A DNA stretch of 64,000 bases from Embleya hyalina (GTDB lineage Bacteria > Actinomycetota > Actinomycetes > Streptomycetales > Streptomycetaceae), in assembly GCF_003967355.1 (NCBI RefSeq), contig NZ_BIFH01000029.1:124001-188000 (forward strand). The letters are read 5' to 3'. The position numbers and the translations under genes were made by a program. Positions within the stretch are counted from its first letter, which is position 1. Every line of letters begins with the position of its first letter. Shown piece by piece: positions 26,557 through 34,261 of the stretch. The notes below the pieces were generated by a model, which saw nothing but the letters and a program-made list of their open reading frames with translations, was not told the origin of the DNA and did no database searches.

Positions 26557-27612
26557 ATGGACTCGAACCCGGACCAGAATCCGATCCGCGGGCACGCACG
26601 GTGGAGTGCGGAGCCCGGTTGGCTCAACACCGCGAGTCACGGTCTACCGCCGGACGTCGCGTACGAGGCGATGACCCTGGCCCAGGAGTCGTGGCGCCTG
26701 GGTCGCACCGACATGGACGAGTTCCACGCGGCCGGCGAGCGCGCCCGGGCGACCTTCGGGCGCCTCGTGGGCGCGCCGGCCGAGACGATCATGGCGAGCG
26801 GCACCACCTCGGCCCTGCTCGCCCCGTTCGCCGCCGGGCTGCCCGCCGGCGGGCGGCTGGTGGTGCCCGAGGTGGAGTTCACCTCCAACCTCTTCCCGTG
26901 GCTGGTCCAGGAGGCGCGGGGCGTCGAGGTGGTCACCGTGCCGGTGTCCAAGCTGGTCGAGTCGATCGACGAGCGCACCACGGCGGTCGCGTTCAGCCTG
27001 GTCCAGTCGGCCGACGGATCGATCGCCCCCGAGGCGGACATCGTCGCGGCGGCCCGCGCGTACGGCGCGCGCGTCTACGTGGACGGCACGCAGGGGTGCG
27101 GCTGGCTGCCGGTGGACGTGACCCGCTACGACCTGTTCGTGGTCAGCGCGTACAAGTGGCTGATGACCCCGCGCGGCGCGGCGTACGGCTACGTGGACCC
27201 GGACCTGACCGAGCGCACCCTCGCGCACGCCGCCAACTGGTACGCGGGCTCACCCGACGGGGATCCCTACTACGGCCCGCCGCTGCGCCTGGCCGCCGGC
27301 GCCCGCCGCTTCGACACCTCGCCGGCCTGGTTCTGCCAGGTGGGCGCCGCGCCCGCGCTCGAGGTGGTCGAGCGGATCGGCGTCGAGCACATCCGGGCCC
27401 ACGACGTCGCCCTGGCCAACCGTTTCCTGACCGGTCTCGGCCTGCCCCGCGGCGACAGCGCGATCGTGGCCATCGAGCAGCCCGACGCACAGGCCCGGCT
27501 GACCGCCGCCGGCATCCGGTTCTCCGCCCGCGCGGGCCGTACCCGGCTGGCGTTCCACGTGTACAACACCGAGGCCGAGGTGGACGACGCGATTCGCGCG
27601 CTCACCGAGTGA
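26557..27612 (+). CDS. Class V aminotransferase (cysteine-desulfurase-like fold)
   Basis: A 351-residue PLP enzyme. The fold-type I core is evident: the phosphate-binding loop region SGTTSALLAPFAAG, PLP-ring Asp in VYVDGTQGCGWLPVD, and Schiff-base Lys in VSAYKWLMTPRGAAYG. The C-terminal domain ends in VYNTEAEVDDAIRAL, typical of class V enzymes. It is shorter than IscS/SufS and has no conserved active-site Cys loop, so an aminotransferase or lyase is more likely than a desulfurase. It stands alone. A perfect hairpin follows the stop. Confidence 0.85.
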   Translation: MDSNPDQNPIRGHARWSAEPGWLNTASHGLPPDVAYEAMTLAQESWRLGRTDMDEFHAAGERARATFGRLVGAPAETIMASGTTSALLAPFAAGLPAGGRLVVPEVEFTSNLFPWLVQEARGVEVVTVPVSKLVESIDERTTAVAFSLVQSADGSIAPEADIVAAARAYGARVYVDGTQGCGWLPVDVTRYDLFVVSAYKWLMTPRGAAYGYVDPDLTERTLAHAANWYAGSPDGDPYYGPPLRLAAGARRFDTSPAWFCQVGAAPALEVVERIGVEHIRAHDVALANRFLTGLGLPRGDSAIVAIEQPDAQARLTAAGIRFSARAGRTRLAFHVYNTEAEVDDAIRALTE

Positions 27613-27617
27613 CCGGC

Positions 27618-27661
27618 GGGTGGGCCGGGCACCGCCCGCGGACCCCGGTCCCGGCCCACCC
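27618..27661. terminator. Bidirectional terminator hairpin
   Basis: GGGTGGGCCGGG (27618-27629) pairs perfectly with CCCGGCCCACCC (27650-27661) between the convergent aminotransferase and F420 oxidoreductase genes. Confidence 0.65.
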
Positions 27662-27669
27662 TCCCGCGT

Positions 27670-28602
27670 TCAGATCAGCGCCGCCGCCAGCCGCCGCCAG
27701 TCCGCCGTCGGGGCCTCTCCCAGGGTGTCGCCGAGTACCTGCAGGCACACGTGGTCGGCGCCGGCCGCGACGTGGGCCCGGACCCCCTCCTCGACGGCCG
27801 ATTCCGACCCGGACAGGATCAGGCGGTCGATCAGCCGCGCGCTGCCGCCGGCCTCGAAGTCGGCCTCGGTCAGGCCCAGGCGCAGCAGGTTGCGGCGGTA
27901 GTTCGGCAGGGCCAGGTACATGCCCAGGTGGGTGCGGGCGCGGCGCAGCACGGTTTCCCGATCGTCGGAGAGCACCACCGCCTGTTCCACCGCGAGCATC
28001 CGGTCCGGGCCCAGGGCCGCGCGCGCCTCGGCGGTGTGCTCGGGGGTGACCAGATACGTGTGCGCGCCCTCCGCCCGCTCGCGCGCGAGGTCGAGCATGC
28101 GCGGACCGAGCGCGGCGAGGACCCGCGCCGGACGCGGGGTGTCGGCGCCGGCGGCCAGGTACAGGGCGGAGTCCATCGCGTCCAGGTACCCGCGCAGGTG
28201 CGCCAGCGGCTTCTCGTACCGGCGTCCGCCCGGCCGCAGGCCCTCGACCAGTCCGTCGTGGCTGATCCCGAGCCCGGTCAGGAACCGCCCCGGGTACGCG
28301 TCGTCGACGGTCCGCGCCGCCGCGTTGGCCGCCATCGCGTCCCGCGCCCAGACGTTCGCGATCCCCGTCGCGGCGGCGATCCGAGGCGCGGCGCCGAGCA
28401 CGAGCAGCGCCTGCGTGAACGCCTCGCGACCCACCGCCTCGCCCCACCACAGCGTGCCGTAGCCGAGTTCGTCGAGTTCGGCCACCGTCTCGCGCAGCCG
28501 CGACACCGGCATGTGGTCGAGCGCGGCGGTCCACAGGCCGATCCGGCCCAACTCCGGAACGGGTCGATGCGCGGCCGGCGCACCGGGCGATGGTGTGGTC
28601 AT
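27670..28602 (-). CDS. LLM-class F420-dependent oxidoreductase (MSMEG_4141-like)
   Basis: A 310-residue luciferase-like protein. LGRIGLWTAALDHMPVSRLRETVAELDELGYGTLWWGEAVGREAF at the start and PGRFLTGLGISHDG are marks of the TIGR03620-type F420 oxidoreductases. No NADPH-binding motif is present. ATG 28602 is preceded by GGGGG; longer in-frame starts up to 28728 cross the upstream palindrome CTGTAACGCCGTAACAG and are unlikely. The substrate is unknown. It is a single-gene unit divergent from the AIM24 gene. Confidence 0.85.
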   Translation of the reverse strand: MTTPSPGAPAAHRPVPELGRIGLWTAALDHMPVSRLRETVAELDELGYGTLWWGEAVGREAFTQALLVLGAAPRIAAATGIANVWARDAMAANAAARTVDDAYPGRFLTGLGISHDGLVEGLRPGGRRYEKPLAHLRGYLDAMDSALYLAAGADTPRPARVLAALGPRMLDLARERAEGAHTYLVTPEHTAEARAALGPDRMLAVEQAVVLSDDRETVLRRARTHLGMYLALPNYRRNLLRLGLTEADFEAGGSARLIDRLILSGSESAVEEGVRAHVAAGADHVCLQVLGDTLGEAPTADWRRLAAALI

Positions 28603-28639
28603 GGGAACCCCCGAGAAGTCGTGGAACCGTATCCCCGCA

Positions 28640-28656
28640 CTGTAACGCCGTAACAG
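28640..28656 (-). promoter_or_regulatory. Imperfect palindrome upstream of F420 oxidoreductase
   Basis: CTGTAACGCCGTAACAG (mirror-symmetric at 14 of 17 positions) lies 37 bases before the start at 28602 in the divergent region with the AIM24 gene. It differs from the TGACG-N3-CGTCA motif and is probably a separate operator. Confidence 0.4.
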
Positions 28657-28843
28657 AGCCTGCCCGCGCACCCCGTCACCCGACATGGGCACCCCTTGGT
28701 TCCGCCGGAACCGCCGACGGGGAATCATGAGTCCTGTGCTGTGACCGGGCGTTCACCGGTTCGGCCGCCCGCCCGCACCGTCGACCCACCACGCCCGCCA
28801 CACCCACCACGCCAACGCCGTTGCCGGATCCGTCGGAGACCTC

Positions 28844-29722
28844 GTGCAGAGTCCGCTGTTCAACCACACGGTGAGCCAGTCCGCAGAGCGCTACAGCCTG
28901 CAGAGCGCGCACATGCTCCGGGTCCTGCTGGCCCCCGAGGTCGGCACGGAGGTACTGGCCCGCAAGGGCGCGATGGTGGCCTACCAGGGCAACGTGCAGT
29001 TCGAGGGCGCCTTCCAGACCGCCGCCGAACTGCGCACCGGCGCGCTCACCGGCGACATGCTCGACCTGATGCGCTGCCACGGACACGGCACGGTCTACCT
29101 CGCCAACCAGGCGCAGAGCATCCACATCCTGAACCTGAACAACGAGGCGCTGATCGTCGAGGACGAGAACGTGCTGGCCCTGGACGGCACGCTCAACTGG
29201 AGCGTGATCCAGATCGACGCCGCCTACAACGTCGGCGGCATGGGCGCGTACTCGATGCAGATCGGCGGCACCGGCAAGATCGTGATCACCACCTCCGGCG
29301 CACCGCTCGTGCTGCGCGCCTCGCACGATCGCGAGGTGTTCGCGGACGCCGACGCGGTGATCGCCTGGACCGCCGGCCTGCAGACCAGCCTCCAGGCGCA
29401 GACCACGTCCCAGCGCATCTGGCGGCGCCGGCGGCAGACCGGCGAGGGCTGGACGATGGCCTTCATCGGCGAGGGCTACGTGGTCGTGCAGCCCAGCGAG
29501 ATCCTGCCCGCGAACCTGACCGCGACGGAGGGCAACCGCTACTTCGGCATGGGGCGGGACGGCTTCCGGCACAACGGCTGGGCCGGCCCCGGCGGCCCGC
29601 ACGGCACCGCGCCCCCGCCGCCGCAACAGCCGGGCCCGTACGGCCCCCCGCCCGGGCACTACGGTCCGCCCGGGCCGCAGGGCCCCTACGGCCCGCCGGG
29701 ACCGTACGGACCGCCGCGCTGA
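28844..29722 (+). CDS. AIM24-family protein with Pro/Gly/Tyr-rich tail
   Basis: A 292-residue protein. Residues 1-225 form the AIM24/TRAP-like beta-fold, with RVLLAPEVGTEVLARKGAMVAYQG, GHGTVYLANQAQSIHILNL and GEGYVVVQPSEILP. From about 250 the chain becomes a low-complexity tail of repeated GPYGPPG units, similar to tails on actinomycete proteins that associate with membrane or polymeric partners. The GTG start is chosen because the domain begins directly after it. AIM24 proteins have no proven bacterial function. The gene is divergent from the F420 oxidoreductase. Confidence 0.85.
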   Translation: MQSPLFNHTVSQSAERYSLQSAHMLRVLLAPEVGTEVLARKGAMVAYQGNVQFEGAFQTAAELRTGALTGDMLDLMRCHGHGTVYLANQAQSIHILNLNNEALIVEDENVLALDGTLNWSVIQIDAAYNVGGMGAYSMQIGGTGKIVITTSGAPLVLRASHDREVFADADAVIAWTAGLQTSLQAQTTSQRIWRRRRQTGEGWTMAFIGEGYVVVQPSEILPANLTATEGNRYFGMGRDGFRHNGWAGPGGPHGTAPPPPQQPGPYGPPPGHYGPPGPQGPYGPPGPYGPPR

Positions 29723-29746
29723 CAGGGGGGCGTCCGGACCGCCGCG

Positions 29747-30607
29747 CTACGCCTGCCGCTGCCGCGGCGCCCGGGCCAACTGCCGGGACTGGGCGACCAG
29801 GCGCCCCGCCGCGTCCCACACCTCGCCGTCCTCCTCCAGGAAGCCGCCGGCCGCGTTGCGCGTCCGCAACGACACCCGCAACCACCCCGGCACCGGCCTG
29901 GCCCGCACATGCACCGTCAACTCCACCGTGGGCACCCAGCCCCGCATGCCCAGGTCGAACGCGGTCGGCGCGAGCGAGTCCACCGCGAGCAACAGCGCGA
30001 GCGGATCCGGGTCGCGCCCGTCGGCCAGGCGCCACCAGGCCCGGATCTCGCCGCGTCCGGACGGCTCCCCGACCGCCCAGCGCACCGTCGCGGGGTCGAG
30101 CAACTGCTCGCTGCGGTGCATGAACGCGTTGCGGCGGAACGCGGCCGGGAGGGCGCCGTTCGCCGCGCACTCCGCCAACGAGGGGAACTCCGGCGGCCGG
30201 GCGCTGGTGCGCACCTCGGGATCGAGCGCGTCGAGGTCGCCGTAGGTGCCGGTGACGTGCACCCGGGTCTCGCCGTCCTGGACGATCCGCGCGGTGCCGG
30301 TGGCCAGCGTGCGTCCGGCGCGCAGCACCTCGGTGCGCACCTCCGCCGGTCCGGGGCGCGAGGCGGTCGGGTAGTGCGCGGTGATCGTGAACGGATCCGG
30401 TTGCGCCAGGCTCGTGCCGAGCGCGCGGGCGGCGAGAGCGAGCAGGTAGCCGCCGTTGACGCCCATGCCGAACGCCCAGTCCGCGGAGAGGGTGGTGTCG
30501 AGGACGCCCGGGGCGTCCGGGCGGGCCACGCACGTGGTGTCCCGGTCGAGTTCGTAACGCGTCCCGTCCGGGGTCGGCGCGGTCTCGGCGGCTGTGCGCT
30601 CGGTCAT
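29747..30607 (-). CDS. TesB-like acyl-CoA thioesterase family protein
   Basis: A 286-residue protein with the double-hotdog signature of TesB-like thioesterases. The N-terminal hotdog has WAFGMGVNGGYLLALAARAL, and the second ends with VELTVHVRARPVPGWLRVSLRTRNAAGGFLEEDGEVWDAAGRLVAQSRQLA. It is predicted to hydrolyse acyl-CoA esters in the cytoplasm; chain preference is unknown. The ATG at 30607 has GGAG 8 bases upstream. Transcription is probably controlled at the perfect palindrome CTGACGTGTCGTCAG 23 bases upstream. Confidence 0.85.
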   Translation of the reverse strand: MTERTAAETAPTPDGTRYELDRDTTCVARPDAPGVLDTTLSADWAFGMGVNGGYLLALAARALGTSLAQPDPFTITAHYPTASRPGPAEVRTEVLRAGRTLATGTARIVQDGETRVHVTGTYGDLDALDPEVRTSARPPEFPSLAECAANGALPAAFRRNAFMHRSEQLLDPATVRWAVGEPSGRGEIRAWWRLADGRDPDPLALLLAVDSLAPTAFDLGMRGWVPTVELTVHVRARPVPGWLRVSLRTRNAAGGFLEEDGEVWDAAGRLVAQSRQLARAPRQRQA

Positions 30608-30630
30608 GGTGGCCACTCCACGGTGCTCGG

Positions 30631-30645
30631 CTGACGTGTCGTCAG
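30631..30645 (-). promoter_or_regulatory. TGACG-N3-CGTCA operator, site B (thioesterase gene)
   Basis: CTGACGTGTCGTCAG has perfect 6-base arms and lies 23 bases upstream of the thioesterase ATG. It is the same motif as upstream of the cupin, the F420 oxidoreductase at 37536-38453 and the VOC protein. Confidence 0.7.
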
Positions 30646-30688
30646 CACTGGGCTGACCCGGCATCAGCTTGACACAGTCAGGCACCTG

Positions 30689-31120
30689 TCACAGGTACGA
30701 GCCGTCGTCGCCGTCGTCGGAAACCGGCCGCGGCGGGCCGATCTCGGCACCCCCGGGCCGGGCCGTCAGGGTCAACCGGATGCCGCCCCACAACCCTTCC
30801 AGCCAGCCGACCAACTGCGCGTGCACGATCCGCAGTTCGGCCATGCTCGGGGCGTCCGGGCCGGCGAACGGCGCGGCGAGGCGTTCCAGTTCGGCGTACA
30901 GGTCGGGCGCGAGCGAACGGCGCAACTCGGGCAACGAGCGCTCGTAGACCGCCCGGACCCGGCCGCGCCCGGGTTCGTCCAGTGGCGCGTCGCGCAGCTC
31001 CTCCATGAGTCGGCGAACCATCTCGGCGATGCGCATCACCCGATCGGGTGCGGGCACCAGTTCGCCCAGCGGGCGTCGGTCCTCCCCATCGGGCGCGGCG
31101 GCGGGCATCGGGTCGGCCAT
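30689..31120 (-). CDS. bpa-like: Bpa/PafE-like bacterial proteasome activator
   Basis: A 143-residue helical protein matching the Bpa/PafE (DUF2587) family, the ATP-independent ring activator that docks on the 20S proteasome. The signature helices MRIAEMVRRLMEELRDAPLDEPGR, LAPDLYAELERLAAPF and ELRIVHAQLVGWLEGLWGGI are clear. The C-terminus ends GSYL. Characterised Bpa ends GQYL, whose Tyr-Leu insert into proteasome pockets, so the docking tail is conserved with one Gln-to-Ser change. It is somewhat shorter than M. tuberculosis Bpa (174 residues). No proteasome genes are in the window. A 13-bp palindrome, ACCTGTCACAGGT, overlaps its stop codon. Confidence 0.85.
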   Translation of the reverse strand: MADPMPAAAPDGEDRRPLGELVPAPDRVMRIAEMVRRLMEELRDAPLDEPGRGRVRAVYERSLPELRRSLAPDLYAELERLAAPFAGPDAPSMAELRIVHAQLVGWLEGLWGGIRLTLTARPGGAEIGPPRPVSDDGDDGSYL

Positions 31121-31163
31121 GCGCCGCCCCTACCCCGAGCCGGTCGGGGGAAACGGCTCGACC

Positions 31164-31502
31164 TCAGCCCCACATCCGCGACGTGGGCGAATTCGGCGGC
31201 GCCATCGGCCCGGGCACCCGTCCCCGCACCGGCTCGCCGGACCCGCCCGGCTCCGGGTGCGCCCGCGCCGCCTCGTCCTCGACGGAAGCCTCCATCGGCC
31301 GTGCGTCCGTCGTCGACCCGGCGGCCGAACCCGGATCCGACCCCGCCCGCTCCTCCGCCGCCGGCGGGGCCGGCGGCCCGAACTCCCGTGCGTCCAGCGA
31401 CCGTTCCGCCCGCGCGCGGGCCTTGGCGGCGCGCAGTACCACGATCACGCACGCGAGGAACGCGAGGTACGCCGCCGACCCCACCGCCAACCAGGTCCAC
31501 AC
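31164..31502 (-). CDS. Small membrane-anchored protein, function unknown
   Basis: A 112-residue protein with one N-terminal membrane helix (WLAVGSAAYLAFLACVIVVL). A long charged, Pro/Glu/Gly-rich and probably disordered cytoplasmic tail follows. The GTG start is preceded by GGGGAGAGG. It is co-directional with the Bpa-like gene 43 bases downstream and possibly cotranscribed. No domain is recognised. Confidence 0.6.
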   Translation of the reverse strand: MWTWLAVGSAAYLAFLACVIVVLRAAKARARAERSLDAREFGPPAPPAAEERAGSDPGSAAGSTTDARPMEASVEDEAARAHPEPGGSGEPVRGRVPGPMAPPNSPTSRMWG

Positions 31503-31741
31503 AGCCCTCTCCCCACGTCAGTCGCTCACCAAGAGCAATCAACCGAAATCTACCCGTAAGCGAGGCTCGCCCAACACGTCTGGTGCGCCCGCCTCGTGCG
31601 GATTCCGTGGAGAAACTGCGAAGGCCCGCCGCGCGAATCGACCGCGACGAATCCCATGCCCCCGAAGGACGCCCCACACCCGGACGAAGTTCCCCTCTCG
31701 CGGGACCGGCCCACATTCCATGCTTGCGCAACGAGCAGTAC

Positions 31742-31751
31742 CGATATATCG
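31742..31751 (+). promoter_or_regulatory. Probable PadR autoregulatory operator
   Basis: CGATATATCG is a perfect 10-bp palindrome (extended, with one mismatch, to ACCGATATATCGTT) in an otherwise GC-rich region 85 bases before the PadR start. ATAT-centred palindromes are typical of PadR targets. A second dyad, ATCGCGAACGATCGCGAT, follows at about 31758-31775. Confidence 0.5.
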
Positions 31752-31835
31752 TTGAGCCATCGCGAACGATCGCGATACGTTCACAAGATCGCGGAGGCCC
31801 ATCGGACCATCCGCGTCGAATCAAGGAGAAAACTC

Positions 31836-32444
31836 ATGCACCGCAACAAAGGACGCTCCCGTTGGGGCGACGAAGAGCACAACCGCCCGGCCTTCGGATC
31901 GTGGGGCCCGCCGCCCCAGGGCCCGTGGGGGCGCGGGCACGGTCACGGCGGGCGTGGCGGACCGGAGGGGCGCGGGCGGGGCCGCGGGCGCGGCGGTCGT
32001 GCCCGGCGCGGCGACGTGCGGGCCTCGATCCTGGCCCTGCTCACCGAACGGCCGATGCACGGCTACGAAATGATCCAGGAGATCGGCGAACGCACCGGCG
32101 GCGTGTGGAAGCCCAGCCCCGGCTCGGTCTACCCGACCCTGCAACTCCTCGAGGACGAGGGCGTGATCGAGGGCGTCGAGGGCAGCGGCCGCAAGCTGTT
32201 CACGCTGACCGACGCCGGCCGCGAGGAGGCCGCCGCCCTGCCCGAGGACACCAAGCCGTGGGACGAGGCAAGCCAGGGCGTCGACTTCGAGGCCGTCCAC
32301 GACATGCGCTCGGCCATGCACGGCATCGGCGACGCGCTGCGCCAGCTGATGTCCAACGGCACCGAGGCCCAGCGGGCCAAGGCCCTCGAAGTGGTCACCG
32401 ACACCCGCAAGCGGCTCTACCTGATCCTGGCCGAAGCCGACTGA
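31836..32444 (+). CDS. PadR-family transcriptional regulator with RGG-like N-terminus
   Basis: A 202-residue regulator. Residues 1-60 are a low-complexity Gly/Arg/His region (RGHGHGGRGGPEGRGRGRGR). The PadR winged helix begins at VRASILALLTERPMHGYEMIQEI and includes KPSPGSVYPTLQLLEDEGVIEGVE. The C-terminal helices (MRSAMHGIGDALRQLM onward) mediate dimerisation. AAGGAG precedes the ATG. A palindromic operator lies upstream, suggesting autoregulation. No transporter gene, the usual PadR target, is immediately adjacent. Confidence 0.9.
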   Translation: MHRNKGRSRWGDEEHNRPAFGSWGPPPQGPWGRGHGHGGRGGPEGRGRGRGRGGRARRGDVRASILALLTERPMHGYEMIQEIGERTGGVWKPSPGSVYPTLQLLEDEGVIEGVEGSGRKLFTLTDAGREEAAALPEDTKPWDEASQGVDFEAVHDMRSAMHGIGDALRQLMSNGTEAQRAKALEVVTDTRKRLYLILAEAD

Positions 32445-32462
32445 TGTCGGCCGCCCGAACCA

Positions 32463-32487
32463 CCGGGCGCCGCCCCCCGGCGCCCGG
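32463..32487. terminator. Terminator hairpin after PadR gene
   Basis: CCGGGCGCCG (32463-32472) pairs with CGGCGCCCGG (32478-32487) in the gap between the convergent PadR and SDR genes. A second short hairpin (GGCGGTC/GACCGCC, 32530-32549) follows. Confidence 0.55.
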
Positions 32488-32594
32488 CCCCCGATCGCCG
32501 ATCCCGGCGATCCCCCCGCGGCGCGTCCCGGCGGTCACGATCGACCGCCGCGGCGCGCCGCGGGCCCGGTGAACGATCACCGGGGCGACCCGAA

Positions 32595-33944
32595 TCACCA
32601 GGGCGCGACCCGATAATCCTTGAGGAAGCAGCCGTACGGCGCCTCCCCCCGCTCCCCGCGCACGATCGGGTCGTACACCCGGGCCGCGCCGTCCACGATG
32701 TCCAGCGGCGTGCGGAACCCGGCCGCGGCGACCCGCTCCTTGTCCGGGGCCGGCTTCTCGTCGGTGATCCACCCCGTGTCGACGCTCGTCATGTACACGC
32801 CCCGCGCGGCCAGTTCCTCGGCGCTGGTGCGGGTGAGCATGTTCAGCGCGGCCTTGGCCATGTTGGTGTGCGGGTGGCCGGGCGACTTGTACGCGCGCCC
32901 GAACTGGCCCTCCACCGCCGACACGTTGACGATGTAGCGCCGCTCGGCCGGGGCCGAGCGCAGCAGCGGCAGCAGCCGACCGACCAGGACGAACGGGGCG
33001 GTCACGTTGACGAGTTGCACCTCGAGCAGTTCCACCGGATCCACCTCGTCCACCAGCTTGGACCAGGAGTTGGCCGAGGCGCGGTCCGGGATCAGCCCGG
33101 CCGGGTCCACCGGGACGGGATCGGCCCCCGGCTCGTACCCGGTCACCGGCGCCCCCGGCGCCGCGCCGAGCTCGAATCGGGGGACGAACGCGCCCGCGCC
33201 CAACGCCGCCCGCTCGGCCGCGAGCAGCGGCCCGTACGCCGACGCGGGTCGACGGATCGTCTGCGCCGCGTTGTTGACCAGGATGTCCAGGGGGCGTCCC
33301 TCGGCCACCAGTCGGTCGCACCACGCGACGAGCCCGCCCAGATCGCGCAGGTCGATCGGGTGCACCCGCAGCCGGTGCGCCCAGCGGTCGTGGTCCGGCG
33401 CGGCGGCGAATCGGCGGCGCGTGTCGTGCGGGAACCGGGAGGTGACGATCACCTCCGCGCCGTCGCGCAGCAGTTTGAGCACCAGTTCGTGGCCGACCTT
33501 CACCCGCCCGCCGGTGACCAGCGCCAGACGGCCGCTCAGGTCGGTGCGCGCGTGCCGGCGCTCGCGGTTCTCCGCGGCGCACGACGGGCACAGTCGGTGG
33601 TAGAAGCCGTCGACGCGGCGATAGGGCCGCTTGCAGATGTAGCAGCGCAGGCCCATCTCGACCACGCCGACGCAGGAGGGCAGCCCGGTGTCGTCCAGGG
33701 CGACGTCCTCGACCCGGTCGGCGGCGCCGAGCGCGGTCCGCTCGGTCACCGCGGTCCGCTCCCGGGCACGCAGTTCGCGCTGCTCGGCGCGACGACGATG
33801 GCGGCCCGAGCGGTTGAAGGAGGCCAGGGCCCGCTCGATCTCGCGCCGCTCCGGGGCGTCCGGCGCGAGGTCGGACAGCGCGCCGAGCACGGCGAGGCAA
33901 TCCTCGAGGGACGGGGTGGTGGGCAGTGTGTCCGAATCGGTCAT
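32595..33944 (-). CDS. Atypical SDR with N-terminal Cys4 motif, no catalytic Tyr
   Basis: A 449-residue protein with an unusual layout. Residues about 1-130 carry a charged helical region and a Cys4 motif (CYICKRPYRRVDGFYHRLCPSC) that looks like a zinc-binding treble clef or ribbon. An SDR Rossmann domain follows: LALVTGGRVKVGHELVLKLL, ILVNNAAQT, NVSAVEGQFGRAYK. The position four residues before the conserved Lys in HPHTNMAKAALNML is Thr instead of the catalytic Tyr. An extra loop of about 60 residues (RRPASAYGPLL to SWSKLVDEVDP) is inserted. The catalytic Ser is kept. Function unknown; it may be a binding protein or use a different general acid. The ATG has GGGGGG upstream. Confidence 0.8.
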   Translation of the reverse strand: MTDSDTLPTTPSLEDCLAVLGALSDLAPDAPERREIERALASFNRSGRHRRRAEQRELRARERTAVTERTALGAADRVEDVALDDTGLPSCVGVVEMGLRCYICKRPYRRVDGFYHRLCPSCAAENRERRHARTDLSGRLALVTGGRVKVGHELVLKLLRDGAEVIVTSRFPHDTRRRFAAAPDHDRWAHRLRVHPIDLRDLGGLVAWCDRLVAEGRPLDILVNNAAQTIRRPASAYGPLLAAERAALGAGAFVPRFELGAAPGAPVTGYEPGADPVPVDPAGLIPDRASANSWSKLVDEVDPVELLEVQLVNVTAPFVLVGRLLPLLRSAPAERRYIVNVSAVEGQFGRAYKSPGHPHTNMAKAALNMLTRTSAEELAARGVYMTSVDTGWITDEKPAPDKERVAAAGFRTPLDIVDGAARVYDPIVRGERGEAPYGCFLKDYRVAPW

Positions 33945-33989
33945 CGTGGGGTCCCCCCGAGGGCATTGCGGCGGCTCCGGCGACCGGCC

Positions 33990-34049
33990 CTACGGCTCGG
34001 AGCCGGCCGCCGGGGCGACGGCAGGCGACTGCGTCGGCTGCTCTCCCAT
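33990..34049 (-). CDS. Putative 19-aa leader ORF upstream of the atypical SDR
   Basis: ATG with an ideal AAGGAG eight bases upstream encodes MGEQPTQSPAVAPAAGSEP and a TAG stop, 45 bases before the SDR start. Composition is low-complexity Pro/Ala, with no cysteine or membrane helix. It could be a leader peptide affecting SDR expression, a microprotein, or chance. The strong ribosome site is the only evidence. Confidence 0.35.
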   Translation of the reverse strand: MGEQPTQSPAVAPAAGSEP

Positions 34050-34121
34050 GGGCTCACTCCTTCGCGCACGCGTCGTGGGCACGGCGCCGTCCGAGACACC
34101 GGCCGGCACGTCGGCACACCG

Positions 34122-34136
34122 CCGACGGACCGTCAG
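34122..34136 (-). promoter_or_regulatory. Variant TGACG-N3-CGTCA palindrome, site E
   Basis: CCGACGGACCGTCAG matches the shared palindrome except at one core base and one flanking base. On the minus strand TAGCCT lies directly beside it (34136-34141). It sits 72 bases before the 19-codon ORF and 177 before the SDR start, unlike the 19-23 base spacing of the other four, so membership of the same regulon is uncertain. Confidence 0.35.
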
Positions 34137-34261
34137 GCTAGCGAGCCCGCGTGCCGGGGGTCACCGGCTTTTCCGCGCCGGACCCGCCACGGGGCGCACC
34201 GGGCGAGCCGGCCGTTCGCGACCCCGCCGGGCACATCGTGCGACGCCGCGGGCGGCCCCGC

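Larger units (their letters stand above)
33945..34261. other. Intergenic region upstream of the atypical SDR
   Basis: This 317-base gap contains a 19-codon ORF with a strong ribosome site (33990-34049) and, further up, a variant of the shared palindrome (CCGACGGACCGTCAG, 34122-34136) next to a TAGCCT -10-like hexamer on the minus strand. Nothing else was recognised. Confidence 0.4.
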
